A DNA stretch of 64,000 nt, taken from Stenocarpella maydis (lineage: Eukaryota; Ascomycota; Sordariomycetes; Diaporthales; Diaporthaceae). Below the pieces are notes generated by a model. It saw only the letters and a program-made list of their open reading frames with translations, ran no database searches and had not been told where the DNA came from. The position numbers and the translations under genes were made by a program. Below, in pieces: positions 25,001 through 38,259 of this stretch. Where the stretch lies: NCBI GenBank assembly GCA_002270565.1, contig NQMI01000190.1, forward strand, positions 1-64,000. The letters run 5' to 3'. Each line of letters begins with the position of its first letter. Positions within the stretch are counted from its first letter, which is position 1.

Positions 25001-28000
25001 AGACGCCAATCTCGGATACTTTCAACTTCCGCCGCGATGATCACCAAAGCCCCCAGGAGCAGAAGCAGGCATTTTACGAACTTCTCCATGTCGCAGTACA
25101 AGCGCTCCCTCGCTGCCTGTCCGCAGACATTCCTTTCAATTCACTTATAAACCTGCTCTGCACTGGGACCGCCCACCTGCAGTACAGCATTGCCGACTCA
25201 TCGGCCCAGTCTCTGAAAGCTATCGCACGACAGTCGCACGCGCAAGCTGTGGCAACTGGGTTCTCCCGTTTCATCTTCAACTTCGATGACAGGTACTCAA
25301 CCATGTCGGATGGTGGAATGTTAGGGCCCGGCCACGTCGAGAACACCTTGAGGCTCTATGTTGAGCTCCTTCAGATCTGGATCGAAGAGATCAAGCGAAA
25401 ACAGAGGCACGCTGCCGCAGAGGCTGGTGACAACAGCGCTTCTGAAAAAAGAGGCGCGCAGCTGGATATATCCAGTATTTGGGCCGAGGTCGATCAAATT
25501 GAGGCGCACGGCTTGTTTTTCCTCTGCTCACAGTCTCGCACCGTGCGCTCCTTTGCCATAACGGTTCTGCGGCTAATCACTGAGTTTGACACGGCACTTG
25601 GCAAGTCGACAAGCCCGGAGAAGGACACACTGAGATTGATTGACATTCTTGAGAATGACTCCGTGCAAGTCATGAACTTCAAGGACGACCAGTTATCGGT
25701 AGCCGAACGAAGCCGTATGCAGAGAGGGATGCAAGACAACAACAGTAGGAGTGCCCTCGTTGAGCTGTGCACAAGCGATGTTTCCTACGATACAACGCTC
25801 TGGTTCAAACTTTTCCCTAACCTGATCCGGCTCGCGTACGAAAAATGCCCCTTTACTGTCACTATCGGGCGCGATCTCATCTGCAATCGCATCCTCCAGA
25901 TGTACAAAACAATAACGCTCCTCTCTGAGCCTTCTCGGGGACTTTACTACGGGTCGGACCCGGGCAGTGCTCGTTTTGCCGGGCGCACACCCACAGTGCA
26001 GCCTGATGTCTTAATCGAGCAATGGAAACTGTTCTTGGTTTTCGCCTGTACCACGCTGGCGGACCCCGGGAACCCGCAGTCCAACCCGCTACACGGGAAC
26101 CAACACCTGCGCAAGGGCTCTTTGGCTTCGTCCACCGATAAGATTGTGTCGGCTCGAACACTGTTCAAATACCTCAACCCACTCCTCTCCGTCTCGTCTG
26201 CATCTGTGCGGGAGGCCGTAGTCACTGCGATGGGCTCCATCAACATCTACATATATCGGACTCTGCTGGAAGAACTGCAGGGCTACGCCTCCCGATGCAA
26301 TGATGAGGCAAGAGCACGTATCCATCAGCGGACGAACAGCAGTCCCCGCCGAAATCGTAAGATGGACTTGCTGAGGACCGAGATTACCCACGTCTACAAA
26401 CTTACGTCACACTTCTTGAAACAGCCCGAGGTATATCAAGATGAGTGGATACTCAACAACCTCGTGTCCTACGCCAAAGACCTGAAGCTATTCTTGATGG
26501 ATGGTGAGGTACAAATGGACTGGGAGTTCCAGAAACTGCGGCGGCACTATTGCGGTCTGATGGAGGAGCTCTTTGAAGGCATCAATCGGACGAGTGACCC
26601 ATCGAGATGGATGACTTTCGAGGCCCGCAAATCAGCTTTTGCCCTGATGGAGGAATGGTGTGGTTTTTCGCCTAACCAATCTCAGCTCCGTCAGAGAGAG
26701 GACACTATGAGGCAGTCCATGATCGACCAACAGAATCTTGGTGAAAGGAATACAGCATCGGCTGCGATGGAGATCGAAAAGCGCAATCTGAGGACCTCTG
26801 CCCTGAGCGCCATGGCTGCGCTCTGCGCGGGCCCCATCAGCGTCACAACTGAAAGCGGCGCGTCCTTGCAATTCGACGTGCGGCGGATGCTGGCTTGGTT
26901 GGAAACAATCTTCAGCAATGGCAATGACCGGATGAAAGTAATTGGCAGGCGAGCGCTCAAGAACCTGATCGTCTACAACCAAGAGTTTCCTTATCTCCTG
27001 GAGCACTGCATCCTACGATGCTATCTGACCGACATCCCCAAGGTCCTCGAGAGTTATTTCACTGTGGTCACTCAAGTTCTTCAAGAGCATCCCGACTACC
27101 CCTCTCCCTTCTGGAAACTCCTGGGCCTGTGTCTGTTCACGCTGGGCAATGATCAGAGTGATATCAGAACCCGGTCTGCACAGGTTCTCCACGCCATCGA
27201 AGAACGGCATCTGCATGCCAAGACATCCAAAATCCAGGATTTTGACATCAGCATCTCGGACAAGACAAAGGCAGTGTATAAGCTGGCTCAGTACAAAATT
27301 TCCGAAAGGCTGTCGAAGCAACACACAGACCTGGCTTTCTACATCTTCTCTGAATTCACCCTATACTTCAAGGACCTGCAGCCAGTCAACCAGAGAAGTG
27401 TCATCGCTGTGATACTTCCCTGGATCCAGTCAGTGGAGTTGACAGTCGATCCAAATGGTGGGCCTACTGGTCAGTCGTACGTCCTGCTGGCGAACTTGTT
27501 AGAGACCACGATCAAATCGAGCGCCGCGCTTCATAATGAAGTGCAGGCTTTGTGGCAAGCGCTCGCCACGGGCCCCTATCCGGGTAACGTGCGGCTTGTG
27601 CTCGATTTCATCATGTCATTGTGCCTCGAGCGCCGAGAGCAGAATTTCGTCGAGTACGCTAAGCAGATTGTAGTGTTCCTCGCGAGCACCAACAGCAATC
27701 CTGGGCACAAAGTCGTCGAGTTTCTGTTACTCCAGATTACCCCGAAAGCAATGGTCCCGAACGAGAAGCGGAACATGGCTCCACCCCCATCAGATGTCAA
27801 CCATTTCCCTTACTGTGCTGACCTTACAGACGCTCTCCCGGTTGGTACGAAACAAGCCGGTTTCTCCCTCGGGCAGCTCTCTCTAATATTGTTGGTGGAC
27901 CTCATGGTGTCCCCAATCAATCTGCAAAAAGACAGTATACCTGTATTGCTGCAGGTGGTCACCGTCCTATGGGATCACTACACGCCTCTGGTTCAAGAGC

Positions 28001-30153
28001 AGGCCCGGGAGATGCTCGTGCATCTCATACACGAATTGGTCATCTCGAAACTTGATGACGAGTCTCCTGACGAAGTCAAGAAGCCGATCGAGGACCTCAT
28101 TGAACTAATCCGCCGGCACGATCGCTCCGTTGTTTGGGGCTACGAGGACAGCAATGGCAAGGTCAACGATCACGACACCAAGGTTCCCCCCAGCATGGAG
28201 GCCCTTACCAAGAGGATCGTGGAAACGTTTGAGATCACTTTCCCAGGAATCAAGGAGCAGTGGAGCCGGCTCTCCCTCACATGGGCCACAACTTGTCCTG
28301 TTCGACACCTGGCCTGCCGCTCCTTCCAGATCTTCCGCTGCATACTGACTTCGCTGGACCAGTACATGCTGGGAGACATGCTTGCCAGGCTATCAAACAC
28401 TGTGGCTGATGAGGATGCCGAGATCCAATCATTCGCCATGGAGATTCTGACGACGCTGAAGACCCTTATCGCCAAGCTCGAAGCGGAAAAGTTGACGACA
28501 TTTCCGCAGCTATTTTGGACAACCTGTGCGTGCATGGAGTCAATCAACGAACGCGAATTCCTTGAATCTGTGGAAATGCTCAACGAGTTCATGGACAAGG
28601 TTGATCTTCAACAAGCGACTGTCCGGCGAGTGCTAATGGATGGGCAACCATCCAAATGGGAGGGGACTTTCGAAGGACTGCAGCCTCTGCTCTACAAGGG
28701 CCTACGTTCTTCCATATGCCTGGAAGCAACCCTCAAAACCATAAGCAGGATCGTCACTCTACCAGCTGATCCGTTAATTGGAGATGACAACCGCATCTTC
28801 TTTGCGATTGTCGCCAATTTCCCTCGCTTTGTTCATGCGTTGGATCAAGGCGAACCGAGTGGTGACGTGGCACAGACTGCTGAGACCCTCCTACAAGTCT
28901 CAGTGATGCAGGGTCTCTCGACGGTGGCCCTTGTTCTCAACGATTACCTTTCGCCGGAACGCGACAACCCCAAAGACTTTGTGAATCAAATGTTTGCGGC
29001 TTTGAAGGAGACGTTCCTCCCACGGCTAGATTTCGCGTTGATCACAACTCTCATGGGGATGCTGACGAACAAATCCGGCTGGGTCAAGACGTGTACAATG
29101 CGCATTTTGCGGGTGGCCATCCCTGAGATCGATCTAAGAAAACCCGAGATGGCGGTTCATGGCTCGGATCTCATCTCACCCCTGCTGAGGTTACTCCAAA
29201 CGGAGTTTTGCATGGAAGCGCTGGATGTTTTGGATAGCATCATGACGATGTCGGGGTCATCGATGGACAAACATCACCTACGGATGAGCATGACGCGCCC
29301 AACATCCAAGGCGGTCCGCAAAGAGTACGAGAGGGCTCAAAGTCTGTTCGGCATACCAGAAGACTCTGGCTGGGCGATTCCCGTGCCTGCCAAGAAGACA
29401 GATTCCACACGTGCTAATATCCATGCCTCTTTCTACATGTGCCAGAGTGTCGAGGGTGTCATCATCGAGTCGGCACCGACGCCCGACGTGGAGTTCCACG
29501 CAGATGAGTTCCCGTATGGGTACTTTTCGAGCCCCGACAGGACAGACACGATGATGTCGGATGAAGTCCGTGGGGAAGTCGGTCCCGCGGACCTGGTGTC
29601 CAAGCTGGACAGCCTGGACGACTTCTTCGATGACTTGTCCACAAGCCCACCGAGCGACGGGCGATCATCCCGGACGATAACGGAGTACACGCCAGATACC
29701 TTCTCCGAGTCTGGGGCGCAGTTATACGACGAGCAAGTCCTGCCCATCCTGAGCGCGGCCGGGAGCAACACATCGTTCCAGAACGGGTTCGCTGAAAGAC
29801 CTGCACGTGATGGCAGCGGCAAGAACTCAGGGGCATCCGCGACAGCTTCCAGTCGACCGGGTCTTCACTCGCGTTCCGTGACCTCGCCATCGGCGCCATC
29901 GTCATACCTTCCTCATTTCACCTCCGACGACGAGATGTACTCTGACATGGAAGACGGTCAAGTTCCGGATCACGAAGACGGGTCATTCTTTCTTGAAAAT
30001 ATGGTCAAGCGCCAGGCGCAGCAGGCTCGCTCTCGCCTGAATGGCAGTCGGTCTGGGGAAAAGCTACCTCAGTGGTCGCAACCCAACTTGGGCCCTGGGT
30101 CCAAGTTGCCGAACACATTTGCGCAGAACTCGCCTCAGAGTGACATGGTATGA
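22046..30153 (+). CDS. TAO3: cell morphogenesis protein PAG1/TAO3 (Furry/Mor2 family)
   Basis: This giant scaffold of the RAM/MOR network links NDR kinase to polarised growth. The main exon (23260-30153) is open for 2297 codons; a 55-bp intron (23205-23259) joins HVLFTS to FIGQAEEKLN. The exon before it (22459-23204) has no ATG at its expected N-terminus. I propose a first coding exon of 4 nt: ATGG at 22046-22049, directly followed by a GTAAGT donor, a 409-bp intron, then an exon starting CT at 22459. This yields MAAPVAPSPTLPDHAYDTLK and 2547 residues, close to fungal homologues. The N-terminal 250 residues are disordered (Ser, Pro, Gln, His). The rest is helical-repeat sequence (N-terminal, middle and C-terminal Mor2/PAG1 regions), and about 2180-2300 holds a Ser/Asp-rich tail. 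Identity is firm; the start is a proposal. Confidence 0.9.
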
Positions 30154-31306
30154 GCCGGTTGATCTTGATGGCCGATATCTTATTTTTCTTTTCTGATACC
30201 CGGTGAATGACATTGTTGGGGAGCGGGAAGAGGGTTGTGATTTCAGGATCCAGGTGTATAGCGGACATACTGGGAGGCATTGTGCACGCATGTATGTACA
30301 GTACTATTCAAATAGAGCGGATGTTTGGGGCGTATGGAGTGGATGTTACGATTCGCATGTGCTATCGAGAATACCAAAATACTTTGGTTCATGAGCTACA
30401 GCACAATAACATGTCCTAGTTTTGAATGGTCATGCAAATCCCTTCAGCGCTATTGCTGCCAAAATTAATTACAGGTTATTAGAGGAAAGGCAAGCCCGAT
30501 AGCAGGTATCATCAAATAATATAGAACTAGTAGTTTACTTCTATACTATGCGGTACGGAGTGTGTTTAGGAAGTGGAATGAGAAAAGTGCTAGCTGGTTT
30601 CGTTTCTAATTCAATTGCATTGCTTCTTTTTTTTTTTTAAAAAAAAAAAAAAGAAGAAGAAGAAGAAAGAAAGAAAAAAAGCCGTATGCAGTCCGTTCTT
30701 ACAGTCGTAAACGCTCAAGACCCCAGCGTTAGATTCAAAACCGGTTATAGGATGGTCAGAACACGATAGCTACTAAGGAAATAGCGATAGCTTCGTGATG
30801 AGGCTTAATAGGCGCTAGTAGTGGATCCAGGGGCGGCTTGCAACCCAGTAGGCTGCAAGTCTGATGGACCGATAAGCGCGAAAGGGAAGGCGGTCGACTA
30901 CGAGGTAGCGGCAGTATCCCAAATTTCCAGACCGAGGACCTGCCAATGCCTTCATGCCAATGTCTTGACAATCTTCTCGAATCGTCGAACAGAGAGTTAT
31001 CTACCTTATACAGCTCAAGGTCGAAAGCCCGGTTCTTATCAAAAGAGAAAAACAGGCACCACCTTTCCGTATTTGCTTTTCCAGCTTCAAACCGAGACAG
31101 GCGACAGGAAAAACCCAGGGTACGACTCTGGCGACGGAATCAACCGTCTCCCATTCGGGCGAGTTTGCCTCGCACCGCGCTCATTAGCAGGGCCTCACCT
31201 GTGCTAGCGGCCAGGACGGCCTTGGGCATCAAGAAGCGTTGGCAAGACGGCACCGACCTCACGATAACGACGCCTGTTTTGAGCACGGTTCGCCGGCGCC
31301 TTCAAG
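30154..31306. other. intergenic region PAG1-URB1
   Basis: The 1.15 kb hold the PAG1 3' end and the URB1 promoter. The notable item is a T12-A14 palindrome followed by a gaa-rich tract at 30623-30680. Short frames between 30800 and 31370 show no family resemblance. Confidence 0.5.
30623..30656. repeat. poly-T/poly-A palindrome
   Basis: cttc followed by 12 T, then 14 A followed by gaag, forms a nearly perfect inverted repeat of 34 bp, continuing into a gaagaagaaa purine tract. In RNA it would make an A-U stem. It lies about 470 bp past the PAG1 stop codon. Confidence 0.85.
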
Positions 31307-34300
31307 ATGGTCAAGAGAGGTCGCGGGGCCGACACCTCAAATCCGCACAAGCGGCAGAAGGTTGCCCATGAGGCGCCAACTAGCGAAGAGATTCACACAA
31401 GCCGGCAGCTGATGCAGCTTCTCGAATTCGATCAGGATTTACAGAAAGCAAGACATGGTAATGCAAGCTGGCCCTGAAACCCGACCAGCCATTCACTCAC
31501 TAACAAGCTTCAAGGCTTACAATCGTTCAAAGTACTTCTGGACGGGATGCTGTCAGATAATGGCGCCGACGATGAAAAGGTGCAAATCCTGAGGGATTAT
31601 CTCGAGTCAGCCAAACGGCAGGACCATGAATCTGAAGCAACCTGTTTACCTGATCTCATGGAGACCTGGAGCTTTGCCGCTCATGCAAACAACGACAACA
31701 TCATGTCCGCAGTTGCAGTGGCCCTGGATCTGCTGATCAAATTTGCATCCAAACGGCTCGATTTTACAGCACTTGGTCTAGGCATCGGCCGTACGCTATT
31801 GCAGCAACGACAGCAAGAACTCATTGCCCGGAATTTGTCGGCAGACAAGGGCAAAGAATTCATCTTCTCGCCAACCTTGAGGCTTCTCAGGGAGCTCATC
31901 TGCCTTGACGGCGGTACCCTGGCCAAGCCAATGTTCCGCGGGCAGAGCCTCACTTTCAAATCCCTGGCCCGGAACATGGGTATAAAGCACCTTGGGGCGG
32001 GACTCGAGGATTTGAAGCGACCTTCGGCCCGTACGAACGCGATCCGATTCTTCTTGAGCGCACTCAAGTTCCTGCCCGCGGATGCAAAGGCTGAGCTTCT
32101 GTCACAAAGGGAGCTCCCTCCAGCACTGACCAAGTCTTTGTTGGATGACCCCCCGTACCTCATCTTTGAGATCCTTGACACGCTGAAAAATCACGTCGTC
32201 AAGGACAGCAAACTGAGCGGATACTCTAAAAGCAAGCTGCTGAATTCTTTGACACTGGGCCGGCTAGCATCTCTCTACCAGTACAAGCACGACAGCGCAG
32301 CGGCTGAGGGTTCCGGCCCGAAGGTGGAGGGCGCAGTCCACGCGTTCCTTGTCTCGGTCTGCATATCACCATCAGCTGGCGTTTTGAGACCACAGTCGGG
32401 ATTCTACCCCAGGAACATTGACCCCGATGCTGCTCTACTCCCTTCGGCCGAAGATGAGGTAGGGCCTGGGTTAGAGAGCATAACTTGGATGAACAAGTTC
32501 AAAGATGACGTCCCGGTACGGAACGGCATTTTAGCCGACTTCATCCAGAGCTCAAGCCTACGCCCTTGGTCGAGCCAGAGGCACAGTGAGCTCCTGGTTG
32601 CTGCTTTCCAGGCCGCTCCCGAGTTAGTCGCACACTACTTCCTCAACAAACGATCGTTCACATTCGAACCGAAGTTGTCGGCGACATGGATCGGATATTC
32701 GGCTTTTTTGTTCAAGACAATTGAGACGCCCATACCCGAATTCTTCGGCCACAAGAACGGATACGCCCTGCTCCCTCCACCCACGTCGATCATCATCGAC
32801 AACATAATACCGCTTCCGATGGATCAGAAGATCCTCGTCAAGTGCTTAACGCAGAAGGTAGAGCTCATCTCGTTTGTGGCAGTCAGGTTGCTCGTGATGG
32901 CCACCCAGAAGCTTCAGGCCGCCCTGAAGATGCACGCGGAGGCAGCAAAGGCGCAGAGCAAGCCGCTATGGGATGATTCTGCGAGGAAGCTTGTCGATGC
33001 GTTCTGCCAACGAGCTCCGGGTATCAAAGAAGTTATTGCTTGTTACCGGGAGGTCGGCGACTCTGACCTCCTCCAGCGCGAGGTGGCGAGTAAATTGCTG
33101 AGGCTGTACTACGAAGTCATTCCGCAGGTGGCTCTGATGGCCAAATTCGATGTTTCATCCCTGTTGACCACCGCAATACAGCGGTTGGGTGAAGCTGAGG
33201 AGAGTCCTGAGGACAGAGCGCTTCGCCTGGTCGAGCTGGAAAATCTGCTCGCCATATCGGGGTATTCTCCCGGGATGAGGTGGTTCTCCAAAGTACAAGG
33301 GTTATCACTGTCACCCTTTGTAGCCTTGCTGAAGGTATCCGTTGCTGCTCCCACGGGGGTCTCACCTGAGGGGCTTAAGAGTTCCCTCGGGGCCGTCGCG
33401 GAAGAACACCAACTTGTTCAGTCTGGAAGCAGTGACTCTCTCCCCCTGCTGACTGTTCTTAATTCTATGAGGGATTCCAAAAATCTGGCCTCCTGCGAGG
33501 CCCTGTGGGGGCTGCTCGATAACAGCACATCACGATGTGCTACTGCCCCTGTCAAGTACCTTGAGATGATCCAGGATCTTGTCGCTGACGGGCAGAGTGT
33601 AATCACGACCACATCTGGGGCAATAAACCCTTTCGCGCTTGCCCTTTTGGACCAGCTGCCGTTCGCCTTGAGCTCAGCAGGCGAGGATGAAGTACGTGTT
33701 TTGGCCCATCTCGTTGCGGCTTATATGTCATACACAAAAGGCATCAGCAATGGCGAAAACGGATTTGATGCGCTCCGTGAGAAGTTTGAAACGGCCTTCT
33801 CCGAGAACCCCAGTGGGAAAAAGCTGTTCAAGAAATACACAAAACAGGCCAATGCCGCACGCGAGCTGCAGAGCTGGGGGGCGGACTTCTCGACGGGAGA
33901 GGATGAGCACCAGCCCCGAGCACAGGATGGTCAGAAAGGCGTACACTTTGTGTCTCAGGAAGCACTGGCTGACCTTCTTTCTGCCCCATCACCTCTGGCT
34001 CAGGACAACTCGGCGCTCTTCAAGTGGGCGACGAAGGAGGCGGACGAGCTTGTTGAAGAGGGACACGCAGCATCTGTTGTGTCCCTGCTTGCCTCGGAGC
34101 ACACCAGCATCCGGAAAGAAGCACTTGTCAACACGGCGAAATTGGCTGCCAAGGTCAAGGAGTCGTCATATGAAGAGAAGGATCAGGTGTGGCTTTTCCT
34201 GACCGAACTCGTAGAGTCGTGCAAAGGCCACGTGGACGGCGGACCGATACCCAACCACATTGTGGCCTTTGCACGGAATGCACTCGAGGTGCTCCAGAAC

Positions 34301-34804
34301 CCCCTGCATTGTCTATACGGGAAGTTGAACTCTTTCCTCATCAAGGGGCCAACATGGACTCTCGACAGGCTGCCTCTGGTTTGGGACATCCTGCAAGAAG
34401 GACCGGAACTCGACGACACTTACTACGCCGAGCTCAGCTGGCTGTTCTCGTACCTGCTGGACGGTGTTCAAGCGGAGCCTGACATGGCGCTATACCACAA
34501 CACAAGGTTGTTTGAGCGGCTCTTGTCCCTGGCAAGCAACCCGTACCTGCGGCCAAACCTCAGGACACAGATTCTGAGGATCATCTACAGGGCAACGTGC
34601 ATCAAAGGAGGGAGCACAACCCTTGTCACTAGGTTTGGTATCGTGAGCTGGCTCGAGGCACAGAGCGCGACATGTGACCTAGAGTCGGAACGCGAGACTT
34701 ATAAAGCCCTCCTGAGGAGGATATGGGAGACATCAGACAAGGAGCGGGCTTCTGCGTGGAGCAACGGTGGCATTCAAGATGCTGTACGGCATGTAGCAAC
34801 CTGA
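31307..34804 (+). CDS. URB1: ribosome biogenesis protein Urb1/Npa1
   Basis: Urb1 (Npa1) is a nucleolar factor of early pre-60S particles. Two exons (31307-31457, 31515-34804) with a 57-bp intron give 1146 residues. Exon 1 encodes a basic start, MVKRGRGADTSNPHKRQK, a likely nuclear or nucleolar signal, then HTSRQLMQLLEFDQDLQKARH, which continues as GLQSFKVLLDGML. The Npa1 domain follows (e.g. GIKHLGAGLEDLKRPSART, AIRFFLSALKFLP, FLVSVCISPSAGVLRP, EFFGHKNGYALLPPP). The remainder is helical-repeat sequence ending in a region like the C-terminal Urb1 domain (FERLLSLASNPYLRPNLR). It is shorter than budding-yeast Urb1 (about 1,760) but this is usual in filamentous fungi. It runs in the same direction as PAG1. 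Confidence 0.93.
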
Positions 34805-35784
34805 TAGCCCATGGCAGAGACCCAATACCTACCTACCTGGCAGCAATGGATGCTTTGTTGTGAGCCAGACAGACCACGCCAGTAAAGCACCAAAGATTTC
34901 TGGGTCCAAGAGTTATCCAGGGACATCGCAATTGGGCCTCATGTACAGGTACTTATGATTATCCCCGTAGCGACACCATCGGCCAGGTAGACAAGTGGGG
35001 GAACATTGAAAGGTGACCCCTTGACCATCCCCACTTTTCCAGGGAGCTACGCTAGTGGAAAAGGAAGGGCAGCGCATAGGCCAGTTATTTATTAGCGGCC
35101 TCTTTGACCACGAAGCTGTTCAGTACAGGCGGTCGCAGTGCTGCTGTGCCTCAACGTCGGAGATACACACCACTCTGGGTAGGAACGAGAACCACACACA
35201 CACTCTCTCTCTCTCTTCAGCAAGGCCTTCTCCACCTCACAACTGCACCCGTGACAACAGCTCAGCGCCCGACCAAAACCACTCTTGACAGCATCCAGTG
35301 TTCCCACCCTATCTAGCCGCTTCTTAGAACAGATCCCCTGTACCGTTTATTTCTCTGCGAGGCTGTACTGAACGCTGTTCTGTTCCCTTGTTATTGTTAT
35401 CAATCTGCCTGGGCTGCCTGACACCCAAAACACCCCCGTCATCAGGTGGCACTGTACCACCACCACCACTACCACCACCTCACCTCTTCCTTCCATCAGC
35501 CCGCCAACTATCAGACCATCTAAATCAAGCCTCTCATCTCGTCCGCAGTCACGAACACTACTCTTCCCGACCAAAATATTCCACCCACACAATCTGCCCT
35601 TCCGAGAACAGACCGGCCGTCAAGAGCCCTCGACACGAGCCCGACTTCGGGCAGCCTCAAGAGCTCTAGCTGCACCGTCGATTCCAGCTTCACCGCGCCC
35701 GCACCCGAGCTGTACCACCCTGCCTATGTGTCGCTGGGGTGGCTGAATAATCCAATCCCCAAAACACTTTCCCAAAAGGCTGTC
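34805..35784. other. URB1 3' end and promoter/leader of the 4E-T-like gene
   Basis: After the URB1 stop, sequence from about 35190 is pyrimidine-rich (a ct repeat near 35200-35218, then many ccac, ctcc and tctc stretches), typical of a strong fungal promoter and long leader. The frame that contains the eIF4E-binding exon stays open some distance upstream of the proposed ATG but has no earlier in-frame ATG close by. Confidence 0.5.
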
Positions 35785-38259
35785 ATGGCCGTGGCAATAC
35801 GCTATGAAGCTGAGGTGCTGCTCCGCTTGAGAGAGTCCCCTCTCTGCATCAAGCCCAAGGATCTTCCACCACAGGAAGAATGGATGGGGTACGAGTGCTA
35901 TCTAGGTCGCTCAGCATGCACCCCAGGCTAACAGAGATGCAGCCCACCTCCAGAACCGACTCGTACTCAGAACAAGACCATCAATGACCGAGGAACACCC
36001 CTTGAACAGTCCACCCGCAGGCCTGCTACTGAACGTCACGTATCACGCAATGGAACAAGTACGATCGCATCTGCCCTAGTGGCCCCTGTTCTTGAAACAC
36101 CACATGCTGACATTAACCAAGGCTCTGATGGCATGGTCCTGGGGCCTCCGAGGACGAGCTTCACGTCTACCATATTGCGTGGGAATAATGGCGATAGCGA
36201 CCGTGGCGAGAGGACCCCGCGCGACCCTGAAGCCCGCGACCGCTTCCTCCGAGGTAAGATCGGCGGCGACGATATCAGCGACCGCTTCCGTGATGCGAGG
36301 CAGAGTGACCCTCGGCGGCGTGGAGACGGTGATCGTGACGGTGAGGGATGGAGTACGGTGAAACCACGCAAGAGCTTTGGCCAAGAAGGCGCAGAGCGCT
36401 TCACTGGCCGCATGGGCGGCGAGCGACAGAAGGAAGACCGTCGTGGCAAGGAGCGCGATGACCATGACGTCCTCAAGGAACGTTCGCGTCGTAACATGGA
36501 GACCGACGGGGAAGAGGGAGACGCACCCCGCAGGAACGGGCTAAACCGGGGCAGGTCCGAACCTTGGTTCAAAGACAACACCACCAAGACCAACGAGGGT
36601 ACCGAACGAACATCGAACCGCGAGCGCATCGATAAGGCCAAGAGCTGGCGCGACCGCAACGATCGCGACCGAAACGATCGCGACCGCAACGACCGACACG
36701 ACCGACGGTGGGACAAGGACCGAGATCAGCGCCCTTCAGAGCGAGAACCGGAGTGGTTGGATGAACCAGCCGAAGAGAAAACCCATGGCCACACCGAAGC
36801 TGACCTGAAGAGGTTCATGGAGACAATGAAGGCAAGCAGAGGTGGGGGTAGAGCTGCCGAGACAGTCCAACCGTCGCCCGCCCCTGCTTCGTTCTTTGCC
36901 GACCCCCCAGCTGTCAAATCCGCTCCGGCTGTGGACCGGGGTCCTGACAAGTTCTTCGAGGCCTTCGCGGGTGCTAGACTGACTTCACCTCCCACGACGC
37001 AAGGAGACAAGCTCGAGGCGGCCAACGCGCCAACCGGTTTTGCCGGCCCAGCCAAGCCCTCGAGGTTTGCAAATCTCTTTGCCCAAGCTGCGCCGCAAGC
37101 TGTGCCCCAAGCGGGCGAGTCTCGCGGGCGAACGGAGCCGAGTACTCCAGCCTGTGGACCACCACCGCCTAATGCAGAAGCCCCCGATGCTCAGGCTGGC
37201 CAGAATAACAGCTCAGAGAGAGAGGCGTTCCAGGCTTTGCTGCAGAAACTACACCTACCCCGCCAGGGCGAGCAGCAGTCCACGCCAACACCGCCCAATG
37301 CCGGCGCATTCACGCAACCGCCGCCTCCATCAATGCAAAACATGCCTCAAGACCCAATCCAGAACCTTGCGCAGGCCCTGGCTCAGAAGGCACACGTCGT
37401 ATCGCCCCAGCCAGCTGATCCGTATGGTATGGACCGCCGAGAGGAGCCCCGTCTACGATCTGTTCCTCCAGGAGGACCTGAGATTTTGGCACCGCGCCCT
37501 ATGCCTCCGCCCACCCAGCCGCCATCTGCTCGCCCTGACCAGATGCTGCAGGATCTCCTCAGCCACCGTCATACTGCACAGAGCCAAGGCAGCGGTAGAG
37601 CCGACCATGGGTCGAGTGCCAGCAGGGACTTTCTCATGCAGCTCATGCAGAGCGGCCGTCACGCACCCGAGCAACCACGTATCGAACAAATCATGCGCAT
37701 GCCACAGCCCCAGCGGCAAGCCTCACTCCCTCATTTCCCAGAACGTGAGCCGGACTTTGTGCAGCAGCGCGGGCCAGCTCAGCGACAAATGCGCCCACAG
37801 GGCCCACCTGGTTTTGCTGACGAGCAATTCCGCCATTCTGAAGGTGACGGCCGCCCAATGCATCCAACACAGATACTGCAGAGGCCACCTGGCCTGGACC
37901 ACGCTTTGCAACATCAGCAGCAGCAGCAGCAGCAGTTCATGCAGCCAGGCCAGCAGATGCCCCCGGTCCAGCGACCCATGATTCCTCCCCCAGGACTGGT
38001 GGGCCAACCGCGAAACGGACCCGTGCCCGGCATGTTCCAGCCCCCCAACATGCCCCCTGGTGTATTCCCGCCGGATAATATCCCTGGCCCACCCCGGAAC
38101 ATGCAGCCTCCACCAGGTTTCTTCGGAGGCGGTCCCCCGCCGCCCGGAGCTGGCCATATGATGATGGGCGGCTTCCCTGGACCGGAGGGGATGGTGTTCG
38201 GGGCTCCTTTCGATGGACGAGGTGGGATGCCGCCCCCAGGCGCGGCGTTCCGCCGCTAG
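35785..38259 (+). CDS. eIF4E-binding protein, 4E-T/EAP1-like
   Basis: Two exons (35785-35888, 35943-38259; 54-bp intron) give 806 residues. Exon 1 encodes MAVAIRYEAEVLLRLRES and then a KP-rich piece ending EEWMG. It holds a canonical eIF4E-binding site YxxxxLL (Y7, L12, L13), and the RES/KP/LPP/EEWMG context is that of 4E-T and fungal Eap1-like repressors. Exon 2 is charged and disordered: Arg/Asp/Glu-rich to about 300, with RDRND repeats near 230-245, then Pro/Gln-rich with a short polyglutamine and a Met/Pro/Gly-rich end. Such proteins bind eIF4E, block eIF4G and link mRNAs to decay factors in P-bodies; this is inferred for the present gene. The start ATG has good context (gtcATGg). Simple frame calls starting in exon 2 miss the key motif. 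Confidence 0.82.

Noticed and set aside
36036..36716. 226-codon antisense frame within the 4E-T-like gene
   Set aside because: It is a Ser/Arg/Leu-rich mirror of the Arg/Asp-rich repeats on the plus strand.
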